Position numbers and translations under genes: made by a program. A stretch of 35,425 nt of DNA from Myxococcota bacterium (GTDB taxonomy: Bacteria > Myxococcota_A > UBA9160 > JAFDET01): the NCBI GenBank assembly GCA_028278065.1, contig JANQFA010000024.1, positions 1-35,425 of the forward strand. The letters run 5' to 3'. The notes under the pieces are model-generated. The model ran no database searches and was not told where the DNA came from. It saw only the letters and a list, made by a program, of their open reading frames with translations. This document shows positions 1 to 7,746 of the stretch, in pieces (position 1 is the first letter of the stretch; each line of letters begins with the position of its first letter).

Positions 1-4
1 TCCC

Positions 5-93
5 GCCGGAGTGGCGAAATCGGTATACGCAGGGCCCTCAAAAGGCCCCGGCCATTCTTGGTCGTGTGGGTTCGAATCCCACCTCCGGCACCA
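5..93 (+). tRNA. tRNA-Leu (anticodon CAA)
   Basis: Complete class II tRNA. The acceptor stem pairs GCCGGAG (5-11) with CTCCGGC (83-89), followed by discriminator A90 and an encoded CCA (91-93). The anticodon loop CTCAAAA is closed by GGGCC/GGCCC and places CAA at positions 34-36, so it reads UUG leucine codons. A long variable arm and the T-loop TTCGAAT are visible. Its promoter lies outside the window. Confidence 0.96.
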
Positions 94-186
94 GCTTGGG
101 CGGAACGGGTCGCCGTCGAATGGACGGGGAGAGCGGCCCGTCGAAGGAGAACGAGGGGCGTCCGCGCCCTGCACAAAGGAGTCGAG

Positions 187-516
187 ATGCGGAAGGCCAT
201 GACCGTGATGGCACTGGTGTTGGGGATCTTTGCAGTGGGCGCCCTGGTCGCCACGGACGATGCGGCGGCGCAGTACCGCCAGTTCAAGGGCAGGATCGAC
301 AAGATCGACAAGAAGCAGCTGATCCTGGACAACCGCAAGGGCGACAAGGTCAAGTTCATGAAGGTGGACGAGACGGTCGTCGAGGGCGAAGGCAAGGCCA
401 CCTGGGACGACCTCAAGAAGGGCGACTGGGCGACCGTCGACTGGAAGTTCATCGACAAGCCGCGCAAGGCCTACAAGGTCATGGTGATTCCGGCTCCGCC
501 CGAAGAGGGCGAGTAG
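187..516 (+). CDS. Small exported protein of unknown function
   Basis: A 109-residue protein. The start is chosen because AAAGGAG (175-181) sits 5 bases upstream of ATG 187; longer in-frame openings would run back into the tRNA. Residues 1 to about 29 form a signal peptide: MRK, a hydrophobic core, then an Ala-rich end DAAAQ. The mature part is highly charged (many K, D, E) with beta-strand-like segments (KGRIDKIDKKQLIL, DKVKFMKV, WATVDWKF). This resembles small periplasmic OB-fold/DUF5666-like proteins, but I cannot assign a family firmly. It appears monocistronic: a strong hairpin terminator follows at 554-586. The function is unknown; a periplasmic location is inferred from the signal peptide. 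Confidence 0.8.
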   Translation: MRKAMTVMALVLGIFAVGALVATDDAAAQYRQFKGRIDKIDKKQLILDNRKGDKVKFMKVDETVVEGEGKATWDDLKKGDWATVDWKFIDKPRKAYKVMVIPAPPEEGE

Positions 517-553
517 CGCGCTCGGGACGAGCTCGAGCGACAGGATGACGAGT

Positions 554-586
554 GCCGGCCCTCCGCCCCGCGGGCGGGGGGCCGGC
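554..586 (+). terminator. Strong intrinsic terminator hairpin
   Basis: A 15-bp stem pairs 554-568 with 572-586 through a 3-base CGC loop (one G-U pair, otherwise perfect) and is followed by GCGTTT. It separates the small exported gene from the MoeB-rhodanese gene. The T-tract is short, as is usual at this GC content. Confidence 0.75.
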
Positions 587-603
587 GCGTTTCGACGATG
601 GGG

Positions 604-609
604 TAGCCT
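604..609 (+). promoter_or_regulatory. Possible -10 box (TAGCCT) of the moeB-rhodanese gene
   Basis: TAGCCT ends 6 bases before ATG 616. This spacing would start transcription at or next to the start codon, as seen at other genes here. The CTGGAG between them abuts the ATG too closely for a normal Shine-Dalgarno. No clear -35 element is visible. Confidence 0.35.
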
Positions 610-615
610 CTGGAG

Positions 616-1764
<1,149 letters not shown>

Positions 1765-1773
1765 GGAAGCTCG

Positions 1774-2115
1774 ATGGCCCGCAGCAAGATCCCCGATCCC
1801 CTGAAGCGCCGGCACCTGCTGGAGGAGGAGCTCAGCCCGGCGCGCGCCCTCGCGCTGGCCGAGGCCTATCTCGACGAGGACCGGCCCAGCGAGGCGATCC
1901 CCTTCCTGGCCCGAGCCGAGGCGAGCGACCGGCTGGCGGCACTTCGCGACCAGGCCGTCGACGCGGGCGATCCCTTCCTGCTGCGCCGCGTGTGCGAGGT
2001 CCTCGACGAGGAGCCCAGCGCAGACCAGTGGCGTCGCACCGCCGCGGCGGCACGCGCAGCGGGCCGGGATGTCCAGGCCCAGGACGCCGAGCGGCAGGCC
2101 TCGCTGCGCGATTGA
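1774..2115 (+). CDS. Small helical protein of unknown function
   Basis: A 113-residue soluble protein, almost entirely predicted alpha-helical and rich in Ala, Glu and Arg. ARALALAEAYLDEDRPSEAIPFLARA looks like one TPR-type helical hairpin; the remainder (about 45-113) reads as further helical hairpins. There is no signal peptide or cysteine. ATG 1774 follows the upstream stop by 9 bases with GAGGAAG just ahead, so it is probably co-transcribed with the MoeB-rhodanese gene. I do not recognise the family; a scaffold or partner role would be guesswork. Confidence 0.75.
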   Translation: MARSKIPDPLKRRHLLEEELSPARALALAEAYLDEDRPSEAIPFLARAEASDRLAALRDQAVDAGDPFLLRRVCEVLDEEPSADQWRRTAAAARAAGRDVQAQDAERQASLRD

Positions 2116-2141
2116 CGCGGGAATCGACGCGTCCCTAGACT
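2112..2141 (+). promoter_or_regulatory. Sigma-70-like promoter of the SCP2 gene
   Basis: TTGACG (2112-2117) and TAGACT (2136-2141) are separated by 18 bases. The -35 box overlaps the TGA stop of the preceding gene. The predicted transcript starts near 2149, giving a leader of about 30 bases that contains GGAGAG ahead of ATG 2181. It may drive the SCP2 gene and the overlapping uvrA homologue. Confidence 0.65.
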
Positions 2142-2180
2142 CGCCGGCGTCTCGCGGAGCGGACGCGACCGGAGAGCGGT

Positions 2181-2570
2181 ATGGCGGGTGGCCGGAGCAG
2201 GCGGGAGTCCGATCCCGAGGTGGGTGATGGACCCAGCCGGGAGATCACTCCCGAGGCGATGGCGGAGTGGCTGCGGGCCCACTTCCGGCCCGAGTCCGCG
2301 CGCGGCCTGGCGACGGTGGTCGAGGTGGTGCTGGAACGAGAGGCGGGGGATGCCCGGCTGGGGCTCCAGGTCGAGGACGGCCGCCTCAAGATCTCCCTGG
2401 GCGGCGACGCGGCTCCCCGGGCGCGCTTCCTCGCTTCGGCCCCGGACTGGGCGGATGTCCTCGCCGGTCGCGCCAACGCCGAGATGCTCGTGATGGAGGG
2501 CCGCATCCGGGTCGAGGGTGACGGGGGGCTGGCGATGAAGGTCCGGGGTCTCTTCCGGAGGACGGGCTAG
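2181..2570 (+). CDS. SCP2-type (sterol carrier-like) small protein
   Basis: A 129-residue protein. After a polar N-terminus (1-22), the pattern of an amphipathic helix (TPEAMAEWLRAHF), then strands (RLGLQVEDGRLKISLGG), then FLASAPDWADVLAGRANAEML and a C-terminal MEGRIRVEGD strand is typical of bacterial SCP2 domain proteins, which form a hydrophobic lipid-binding cavity. No enzymatic residues are known for the family. GGAG lies 6-7 bases before ATG 2181. Its 3' end overlaps the ribosome-binding region and presumed start of the uvrA homologue, implying translational coupling. The second SCP2-like gene at 6766 is a distant relative. The ligand is unknown. Confidence 0.75.
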   Translation: MAGGRSRRESDPEVGDGPSREITPEAMAEWLRAHFRPESARGLATVVEVVLEREAGDARLGLQVEDGRLKISLGGDAAPRARFLASAPDWADVLAGRANAEMLVMEGRIRVEGDGGLAMKVRGLFRRTG

Positions 2571-5359
2571 TCGCCCCCGCCGGCGAGATCGCGATCCGCG
2601 GCGCCCGCGCCCACAACCTGAAGGGCGTCTCGTGCACCTTCCCGCTGCGGCGCATGACCGTGGTCACGGGCGTGTCGGGCTCCGGCAAGTCCAGCCTGGC
2701 GTTCGACACACTGTACGCCGAGGGCCAGCGCCGCTACGTGGTCTCGCTCTCCACCTACGCGCGTCAGTTCCTGGAGCGTCTGCCGCGCCCGGAGGTGGAC
2801 GCGATCTCCCACCTGCCGCCGGCCATCGCCATCGAGCAGCGCAACCGGGTGTCGAACGCCCGCTCTACCGTCGGGACCGCGACCGAGATCCTGGACCACC
2901 TGCGGCTCCTGTTCGCGCGCGCCGGCGACGCCACCTGCCCCCACTGTGGTGCCGCCGTGCAGGCGGGAACGGTGCAGGCGGTGGTGGAGCGGCTGGTCGA
3001 GGGCGCCGACGGGCGGCGCGCCTCGTTCGGGGCGCCGCTCCCCGAGAAGGGCCGGCTCGCCGATCTCCGCGAGCGGCTGCTCGGCGAGGGCTGGACGCGC
3101 CTGCTCGACGCCGACGACGCGGTGGTGGAGCTGGAGGAGACCGGCCCGCGGGCCCTCGGCCGGCTGCGACGCGAGGGCGCCCTGGTGCTGGTGGACCGCC
3201 TGCGGATCGACGGGGCCGAGGGCCGGACGCGACTGGCCGAGGCGGTGGCCGCGGGCTTCGCGCGAGGCGACGGGCACCTGGTCGTGGCGCTCGAAGGGGG
3301 AGGGCGGCGCACGTTCCGGGAGGGCTTCACCTGCGACGCGTGCGGTCGGCGTCTGCCGCGCCCGGAGCCGGCACTCTTCTCGTTCAACAGCCCGCTGGGC
3401 GCGTGCGAGCCCTGCCAGGGCTTCGGCAGGGTGGCCGGGCTCGATCCGGAGCGGGTGGTGCCGGATGCGCGGCGCACCCTGAGCGGCGACGCGATCGCCC
3501 CGTTCGCCACCCGCAGCACGCGCGACTGCAAGGCGGACCTGCTGCGCGCCTGTCGCGTGCACGGGATCCCCAGCGATGTGGCCTGGGCGGACCTCGAGCC
3601 CGAGCAGCGCGCGCTGGTCTTCGAGGGGGATGGCGAGGACTGGTACGGGGTGGTCGGCTACTTCGAGTGGCTGGAGCGCCGCCGCTACAAGGTGCAGGCC
3701 CGGGTGACGATCGCCCGCTACCGGCGCTTCGAGCGTTGTCCGGACTGTCAGGGCAGCCGGCTGCGGCCGGAGGCGCGCGCGGTGCGCGTCGCGGGGCTGC
3801 ATCTGGGGGAGGTGTGCTCCCTCACCCTGGACGAGCTGGCCGGCTGGCTCGAGGCCCTCGAGCTGGATCCGGCCGCGCGCGAGCGGGTGGATCGCCTGCT
3901 GCGGCGGCTCGCGGACCGGGTGGCCACCGCGCGCCGGGTCGGCCTGGGCTATCTGGCCCTCGACCGCCCCATGCGCACCCTCTCGGGAGGCGAGGCCCAG
4001 CGCATCCAGCTCTCGACCGCTCTCGGCGGAGCGCTCACGGCCGCGCTCTACGTCCTGGACGAGCCGTCCATCGGTCTGCACGCCCGCGACGTCGACCGCC
4101 TGCTGGACGTCCTCGCGCGCATTCGCGATCGGGGGAACACGCTGGTGGTCGTCGAGCACGCGCCCGAGTTCGTGGGTGCCGCCGATCACGTGATCGACCT
4201 CGGACCCGAGGCCGGGCGCCGGGGCGGCGAGCTGGTGGTGGAGGGCAGCGTGGCGGACGTCCGCGCCCACCCGTCCTCGCTGACCGGCCAGGCCCTGCGC
4301 GGCGACTTCGTCCGCGCGCCGCGCAGGATTCGCGCCCCGCGCGGCGAGCTGCGCATCGAGGGTGCCAGCGCACACAATCTGCGCGACGTCAGCGTCGCGA
4401 TTCCCCTCGGCCAGCTGGTGGTGGTGACGGGCGTGTCCGGGGCGGGCAAGAGCACCCTGGTGCGCTCGGTCCTCGTGGGCCAGCTCACCGGCGCTCCGGA
4501 GCGCGGTGCCTGCCGCGCGGTCCGCGGTGGCGAGGCGCTGCGCGAGGTCGTCGTGGTGGAGCCCGATCCGCCGGCCCGCAGTGCCCGCTCCAACGCCGCG
4601 ACGGTCTCCAAGGCGTTCGACGGGATTCGCAAGCGCTTCGCGGCCACGCGCGCCGCCCGCGCGCGCGGCTGGGGCGCGGGCTTCTTCTCGTTCAACGTGG
4701 CCGGCGGCCGCTGCGAGGCCTGCGACGGGAGCGGCGAGAACGTGGTGGACATGCAGTTCCTCGAGGACGTGCGGGTGCCCTGCGAGGACTGCGGGGGGAG
4801 TCGCTATCGCCCCGAGGTGCGCGAGGTGAAGCTCGCTGGCCTCAGCATCGTCGACGTCCTGGCGCTGCCCATCGAGGACGCGCTCGGGCGCTTCGATGAC
4901 GATCCGTCCATCGCCAGGCGCCTCGAGCCGTTCGTGCGCGTCGGGCTCGGCTACCTGGGGCTGGGGCAGCCCCTCTCGACGCTCTCCGGCGGCGAGGCCC
5001 AGCGTCTGCGCCTGGCGCTGGCGCTGGCGGGGCGCGAGGCGGACGCAGCGCTGTTCGTCCTGGACGAGCCGACCACGGGTCTCCACCCGGTCGAGGTGAC
5101 GCGCCTGGTGGACGCACTGGACGAGCTCCTCGACGCCGGTGCCAGCGTGGTCGTGGTCGAGCACAACCTGGATCTGATCCGGCGCGCCGACCACCTGATC
5201 GACCTGGGGCCGGAGGGCGGACCGGATGGCGGGCGGGTGCTCTTCGAGGGCTCTCCGGCAGAGCTGGAGCGATCCGCGAAAAGCCATACCGCTCGGGCAC
5301 TTCGCGGGGAAGTATCAAGTGCGTTCGCGGTTCGTCAAGGGGGCGACTCCGGCTCCTGA
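2570..5359 (+). CDS. uvrA: UvrA-family excinuclease ABC subunit A (probably non-canonical GTC start)
   Basis: About 929 residues if read from 2570. Two tandem ABC modules are complete: Walker A GVSGSGKSS (about 34-42), zinc cysteines CPHC (about 123) and CDAC..CEPC (about 254), signature LSGGEAQRIQL (about 470), Walker B VLDEPSIGLH; then Walker A GVSGAGKST (about 620), zinc module CEAC..CEDC (about 714), signature LSGGEAQRLRL (about 805) and VLDEPTTGLH. The conserved UvrA N-terminal motif IRGARAHNL is encoded at 2594-2620, upstream of the first ATG (2654), which lacks a ribosome site and would delete strand 1. No ATG, GTG or TTG exists in frame back to the TGA at 2519. GGAGG (2557-2561) lies 8 bases before GTC 2570. 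UvrA scans DNA for damage and loads UvrB. The usual PATYTG motif is altered (NAATVSK), so a UvrA paralogue is possible. Confidence 0.9.
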   Translation, partial: VAPAGEIAIRGARAHNLKGVSCTFPLRRMTVVTGVSGSGKSSLAFDTLYAEGQRRYVVSLSTYARQFLERLPRPEVDAISHLPPAIAIEQRNRVSNARSTVGTATEILDHLRLLFARAGDATCPHCGAAVQAGTVQAVVERLVEGADGRRASFGAPLPEKGRLADLRERLLGEGWTRLLDADDAVVELEETGPRALGRLRREGALVLVDRLRIDGAEGRTRLAEAVAAGFARGDGHLVVALEGGGRRTFREGFTCDACGRRLPRPEPALFSFNSPLGACEPCQGFGRVAGLDPERVVPDARRTLSGDAIAPFATRSTRDCKADLLRACRVHGIPSDVAWADLEPEQRALVFEGDGEDWYGVVGYFEWLERRRYKVQARVTIARYRRFERCPDCQGSRLRPEARAVRVAGLHLGEVCSLTLDELAGWLEALELDPAARERVDRLLRRLADRVATARRVGLGYLALDRPMRTLSGGEAQRIQLSTALGGALTAALYVLDEPSIGLHARDVDRLLDVLARIRDRGNTLVVVEHAPEFVGAADHVIDLGPEAGRRGGELVVEGSVADVRAHPSSLTGQALRGDFVRAPRRIRAPRGELRIEGASAHNLRDVSVAIPLGQLVVVTGVSGAGKSTLVRSVLVGQLTGAPERGACRAVRGGEALREVVVVEPDPPARSARSNAATVSKAFDGIRKRFAATRAARARGWGAGFFSFNVAGGRCEACDGSGENVVDMQFLEDVRVPCEDCGGSRYRPEVREVKLAGLSIVDVLALPIEDALGRFDDDPSIARRLEPFVRVGLGYLGLGQPLSTLSGGEAQRLRLALALAGREADAALFVLDEPTTGLHPVEVTRLVDALDELLDAGASVVVVEHNLDLIRRADHLIDLGPEGGPDGGRVLFEGSPAELERSAKSHTARALRGEVSSAFAVRQGGDSGS

Positions 5360-5403
5360 GATCGCTCCTCAACGCGGCTCGCCAAGCGGCCGATGAGCCC
5401 GGT

Positions 5404-6672
5404 GTGAGCGTCTCCATCCCCGCCCCGGATCCCGACTCCGGCGAAGCCCGACCCGCGCGCTACGCCCGCGTGGCGCGCGAGCTCGCAGAGCGCTTCGCCC
5501 GCACCGGCGTGGTGGGGGTGATCGTGGTCGGCGCGGCCGAGATGGGGCGTGTGGAGCGCTTCTACGGTCGGGACGCGCAGCGGCGTGTCGGGGACGCCCT
5601 GGTGCGGGCGATCGACGAGGTGTGCGCCGACCGCCGCGGCCAGGACGACCTGCTGGTGCGCGCGGATCACGGACGCGACGAGGTGGCCGTCTTCTTCTTC
5701 CGCGGCAAGAACGAGCAGGATTTCTACCGCGAGGGCGTCTCCAGCATCGCCGCCGACATCCGCGAGCATCTGGCGAAGCAGGGCGCGCGGGTCTTCTATC
5801 CCTACGTGCGCAGCGCGCCGCCGATCGAGGTGGGCTGGACCGTGGCCATGCGCTCCCCGCTCGTCGCCGAGGGGCGCCAGATCCACGGCGCCCTGGAGGA
5901 CGCGCGCCTCGAGGCCGAGCTGGTGGGCCGTCTCGAGTCGCGCAGGCGGCGCCTCGAGTTCCAGCACGTCCTCCTGATGGAGGACGTGACGATCCTGTTC
6001 GAGCCGATCGTCAACCTCGCGACCCGGGACGTGCTCGGCTACGAGGCGCTGGTGCGCGGACCGGCCGGGTCCGACGTACGCACGCCGGGAGCGTTCTTCC
6101 AGCGCGCCGAGGAAGCCGGGCTGATCTTCGAGGCCGACTCCCTCTGCCGGCGTCGGGCCCTCGAGGCCGCGTCGGGTCTGGCTGCGGGTCGCAAGCTCTT
6201 CCTCAACTGCCTGCCCTCGGCGATCCGGGATCCGCAGTTCCGCGGCGCCGCCCTGCAACAGGCGCTGGAGCGGCAGCGCCTGCGTCCCACGGACGTGGTG
6301 TTCGAGATCTCCGAGCGCGAGTCGATCGGCAACTTCGCGGTGTTCCGCGAGGCACGCGACCACTTCGCCAGTCTGGGCCTGGGCATCGCGCTGGATGACA
6401 CCGGGGTGGGCTACTCGTCGCTCGAAGCCGTGATGGAGCTCGCCCCCGACTTCATCAAGGTGGATCAGGTCCTGGTGCGCGGGATCGACACCGACCCGCC
6501 CCGCCAGGAGCTGCTGCGCTCGCTGAACGCGGTCGCTGCCAAGCTGGGTGCGAAGGTCATCGCGGAGGGCATCGAGACGCCCGAGGAGCTGGCGACGCTC
6601 CAGGCCCTGGGAGTGCCCTTCGGCCAGGGCTACCTCCTGGGCCGCGCCGCCCCCCTCCGCCGCGATCGCTGA
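5404..6672 (+). CDS. EAL-domain cyclic-di-GMP phosphodiesterase with degenerate GGDEF-like N-terminus
   Basis: A 422-residue cytoplasmic protein starting at GTG. Residues about 30-110 look like a GGDEF remnant (FYGRDAQRRVGDALVRAI, then HGRDEVAVFF where GGDEF should be), so cyclase activity is unlikely. Residues about 195-415 form an EAL domain with the catalytic set intact: EALVR, the Asn in FLNCLP, FEISERE, DDTGVGYSS, IKVDQ, AEGIET and GQGYLLG. The EAL family hydrolyses c-di-GMP to pGpG using two divalent metals. No transmembrane or sensory domain is seen, so control is presumably through the N-terminal domain (inference). It lies 44 bases after uvrA with no obvious terminator. Confident as an EAL enzyme; the signal it answers is unknown. 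Confidence 0.9.
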   Translation: MSVSIPAPDPDSGEARPARYARVARELAERFARTGVVGVIVVGAAEMGRVERFYGRDAQRRVGDALVRAIDEVCADRRGQDDLLVRADHGRDEVAVFFFRGKNEQDFYREGVSSIAADIREHLAKQGARVFYPYVRSAPPIEVGWTVAMRSPLVAEGRQIHGALEDARLEAELVGRLESRRRRLEFQHVLLMEDVTILFEPIVNLATRDVLGYEALVRGPAGSDVRTPGAFFQRAEEAGLIFEADSLCRRRALEAASGLAAGRKLFLNCLPSAIRDPQFRGAALQQALERQRLRPTDVVFEISERESIGNFAVFREARDHFASLGLGIALDDTGVGYSSLEAVMELAPDFIKVDQVLVRGIDTDPPRQELLRSLNAVAAKLGAKVIAEGIETPEELATLQALGVPFGQGYLLGRAAPLRRDR

Positions 6673-6751
6673 CCCCGCCGCCACCTCGAACCCGCGCAGC
6701 GAGCCCGAGTCCGAGCGATCAGCGAGGACGAAGGTCGCGGCCAGGCTGGTA

Positions 6752-6757
6752 TAGACT
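6752..6757 (+). promoter_or_regulatory. -10 box TAGACT, likely leaderless start
   Basis: TAGACT, within TGGTATAGACT, ends 8 bases before ATG 6766, and no Shine-Dalgarno lies between. Transcription is expected to begin at or next to the A of the start codon. The same hexamer serves the SCP2 gene at 2136 and, on the other strand, tRNA-Sec at 7653-7658. Confidence 0.55.
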
Positions 6758-6765
6758 GGGCCGCC

Positions 6766-7128
6766 ATGCGGGAGCGGGCGCGTCCGCCGGACGACATCTC
6801 ACCGACCGAGTTCTTCACCAGCTGGATCGGCGAGGCCGTGAGGGCGGACCCCGATCGCTCCGCCAAGCTGGGGGACACGGAGGCCACGATCCAGTTCGAG
6901 CTCGGGGGCAACCCCGGGGGTGTCTTCGTGGTGCGGGTGGAGGGCGGACGCGTGGATGGCGGCCACGGTCCGGTTCCCCAGCCCGACCTGCGGGTCGAGG
7001 TAGACGTGGAGACCTGGCGTGCGCTCAACCGGGGCGACCTCTCGGCGCCCGAGGCGCTGCTGCGCCGCAAGGTGCACATCCACGGGAGCTTCCTGCTGGC
7101 GCTGAAGCTCCACGTGATCCTGGGCTGA
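6766..7128 (+). CDS. Second SCP2-like small protein
   Basis: A 120-residue protein. PTEFFTSWIGEAV forms an N-terminal helix, followed by alternating strands (ATIQFELGG, GVFVVRVEGGRVDGG) and the typical SCP2 tail of DLRVEVDVETWRALNRGDLSAPEALLRRKVHIHGSFLLALKLHVIL. The pattern VDVETWRALxxGDLSAPEAxxxxKVHIxG is characteristic of stand-alone bacterial SCP2 domain proteins that bind lipid in a hydrophobic pocket. There is no signal peptide. The start is chosen from the -10 box 8 bases upstream and the absence of an earlier start in good context. The ligand is unknown. It is convergent with the hibernation factor gene. Confidence 0.8.
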   Translation: MRERARPPDDISPTEFFTSWIGEAVRADPDRSAKLGDTEATIQFELGGNPGGVFVVRVEGGRVDGGHGPVPQPDLRVEVDVETWRALNRGDLSAPEALLRRKVHIHGSFLLALKLHVILG

Positions 7129-7162
7129 GCCCGAGCCCCACCGCCTGGCTCGAGCGCGCCCT

Positions 7163-7179
7163 CGGCCGCTGGCCGGCCG
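7163..7179. terminator. Possible bidirectional terminator hairpin
   Basis: CGGCCG (7163-7168), a 5-base loop and CGGCCG (7174-7179) form a perfect 6-bp stem in the short gap between convergent genes, directly against the stop codon of the minus-strand gene. No T-tract follows. Confidence 0.35.
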
Positions 7180-7518
7180 TCAGCCGCCGCGTCTTCGTTC
7201 CGAGGCTCGCTGCGCCTCTCGGCGCTGTCCGAAGATCTTCTTGTCGTGGATCTTGCGGAGCTGACGCTCCAGGGAGTCGAGCAGCTTGTCCGCTGCCTGG
7301 CGCAGGCGCGGCGCCTCGGCGTGACCCGCGACCTCCGTGCTGTTTCCGGTCACGTGCCCATGGGCGGTGTGGTTGTCGCCATCGATGGACAGGATGATCT
7401 CGAAGCGCGTCGTCTCGGGGAACTCCTCCCTCAGCGCGTCGCAGCGCTCCTCCACCATCGTTCGAACCTTCTCCTTGGGTTCGATGTCCTTGAAGCTGAT
7501 CGTAACCGGGGAATTCAT
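7180..7518 (-). CDS. hpf: Short HPF/RaiA-type ribosome hibernation-promoting factor
   Basis: A 112-residue protein of the ribosomal S30Ae/YfiA family. ATG 7518 is supported by GGAGG 5 bases upstream. It shows the family layout: N-terminal strand PVTISFKDIEPKEKVRTMVEERCDALREEF, strands RFEIILSIDGDNHTAHGHVTG, then helix RLRQAADKLLDSLERQLRKIHDKK and a basic tail. Such proteins bind the 30S A/P sites and inactivate or dimerise ribosomes in stationary phase. It is the short form, without the C-terminal dimerisation domain of long HPF. It lies 30 bases downstream of tRNA-Sec on the same strand and may be read from the same promoter. Confidence 0.85.
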   Translation of the reverse strand: MNSPVTISFKDIEPKEKVRTMVEERCDALREEFPETTRFEIILSIDGDNHTAHGHVTGNSTEVAGHAEAPRLRQAADKLLDSLERQLRKIHDKKIFGQRREAQRASERRRGG

Positions 7519-7548
7519 TCGGCCTCCATGCCCAGGGTCGCCACGCGG

Positions 7549-7644
7549 CGGAAGCGGACGGGAATCGAACCCGCCGAGCCCGTGTCGCCACGGCCCCCAC
7601 CGGATTTGAAGTCCGGGGCCCGCACCAGCGCGGCAAACGCTTCC
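7549..7644 (-). tRNA. selC: Selenocysteine tRNA (anticodon TCA)
   Basis: On the minus strand the acceptor pairs GGAAGCG (7644-7638) with CGCTTCC (7556-7550), with an eighth U-C mismatch position and discriminator G at 7549, the bacterial tRNA-Sec hallmark. The anticodon arm CCGGA-CTTCAAA-TCCGG gives anticodon UCA for UGA. A very long variable arm (CCGTG..CACGG) and T-loop TTCGATT are present. CCA is not encoded (CCG follows). The acceptor/T-stem is 8/5, as in bacterial tRNA-Sec. The gene implies UGA recoding by SelB; selA, selB and selD are not in this window. Confidence 0.93.
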
Positions 7645-7652
7645 ACCACTCC

Positions 7653-7658
7653 AGTCTA
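7653..7658 (-). promoter_or_regulatory. -10 box (TAGACT) for tRNA-Sec
   Basis: On the minus strand TAGACT ends 8 bases before the first base of the mature tRNA, so the transcript should start at or within a few bases of G1. No convincing -35 box is seen. Confidence 0.5.
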
Positions 7659-7709
7659 CCGCGGAGGGGGTGGCGCTTGCAGGAGGCGGTTCGGGACCCG
7701 TTTTTTGCT

Positions 7710-7737
7710 TTGCGAACGCTCTTCCAGGCCGTAATCT
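7710..7737 (+). promoter_or_regulatory. Promoter of the MerR-TPR gene
   Basis: TTGCGA (7710-7715) and TAATCT (7732-7737) are spaced 16 bases apart. The -10 box ends 9 bases before GTG 7747, with no Shine-Dalgarno, suggesting a leaderless or near-leaderless message. It faces away from the selC promoter across about 100 bases. Confidence 0.5.
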
Positions 7738-7746
7738 CGTGATGGG

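Noticed and set aside
2567..5287. A 906-codon open frame on the minus strand opposite uvrA
   Set aside because: At about 70 percent GC, antisense frames of real genes stay open. The translation is His/Gln/Arg-rich low-complexity with no domain pattern, while the plus-strand frame is clearly UvrA.
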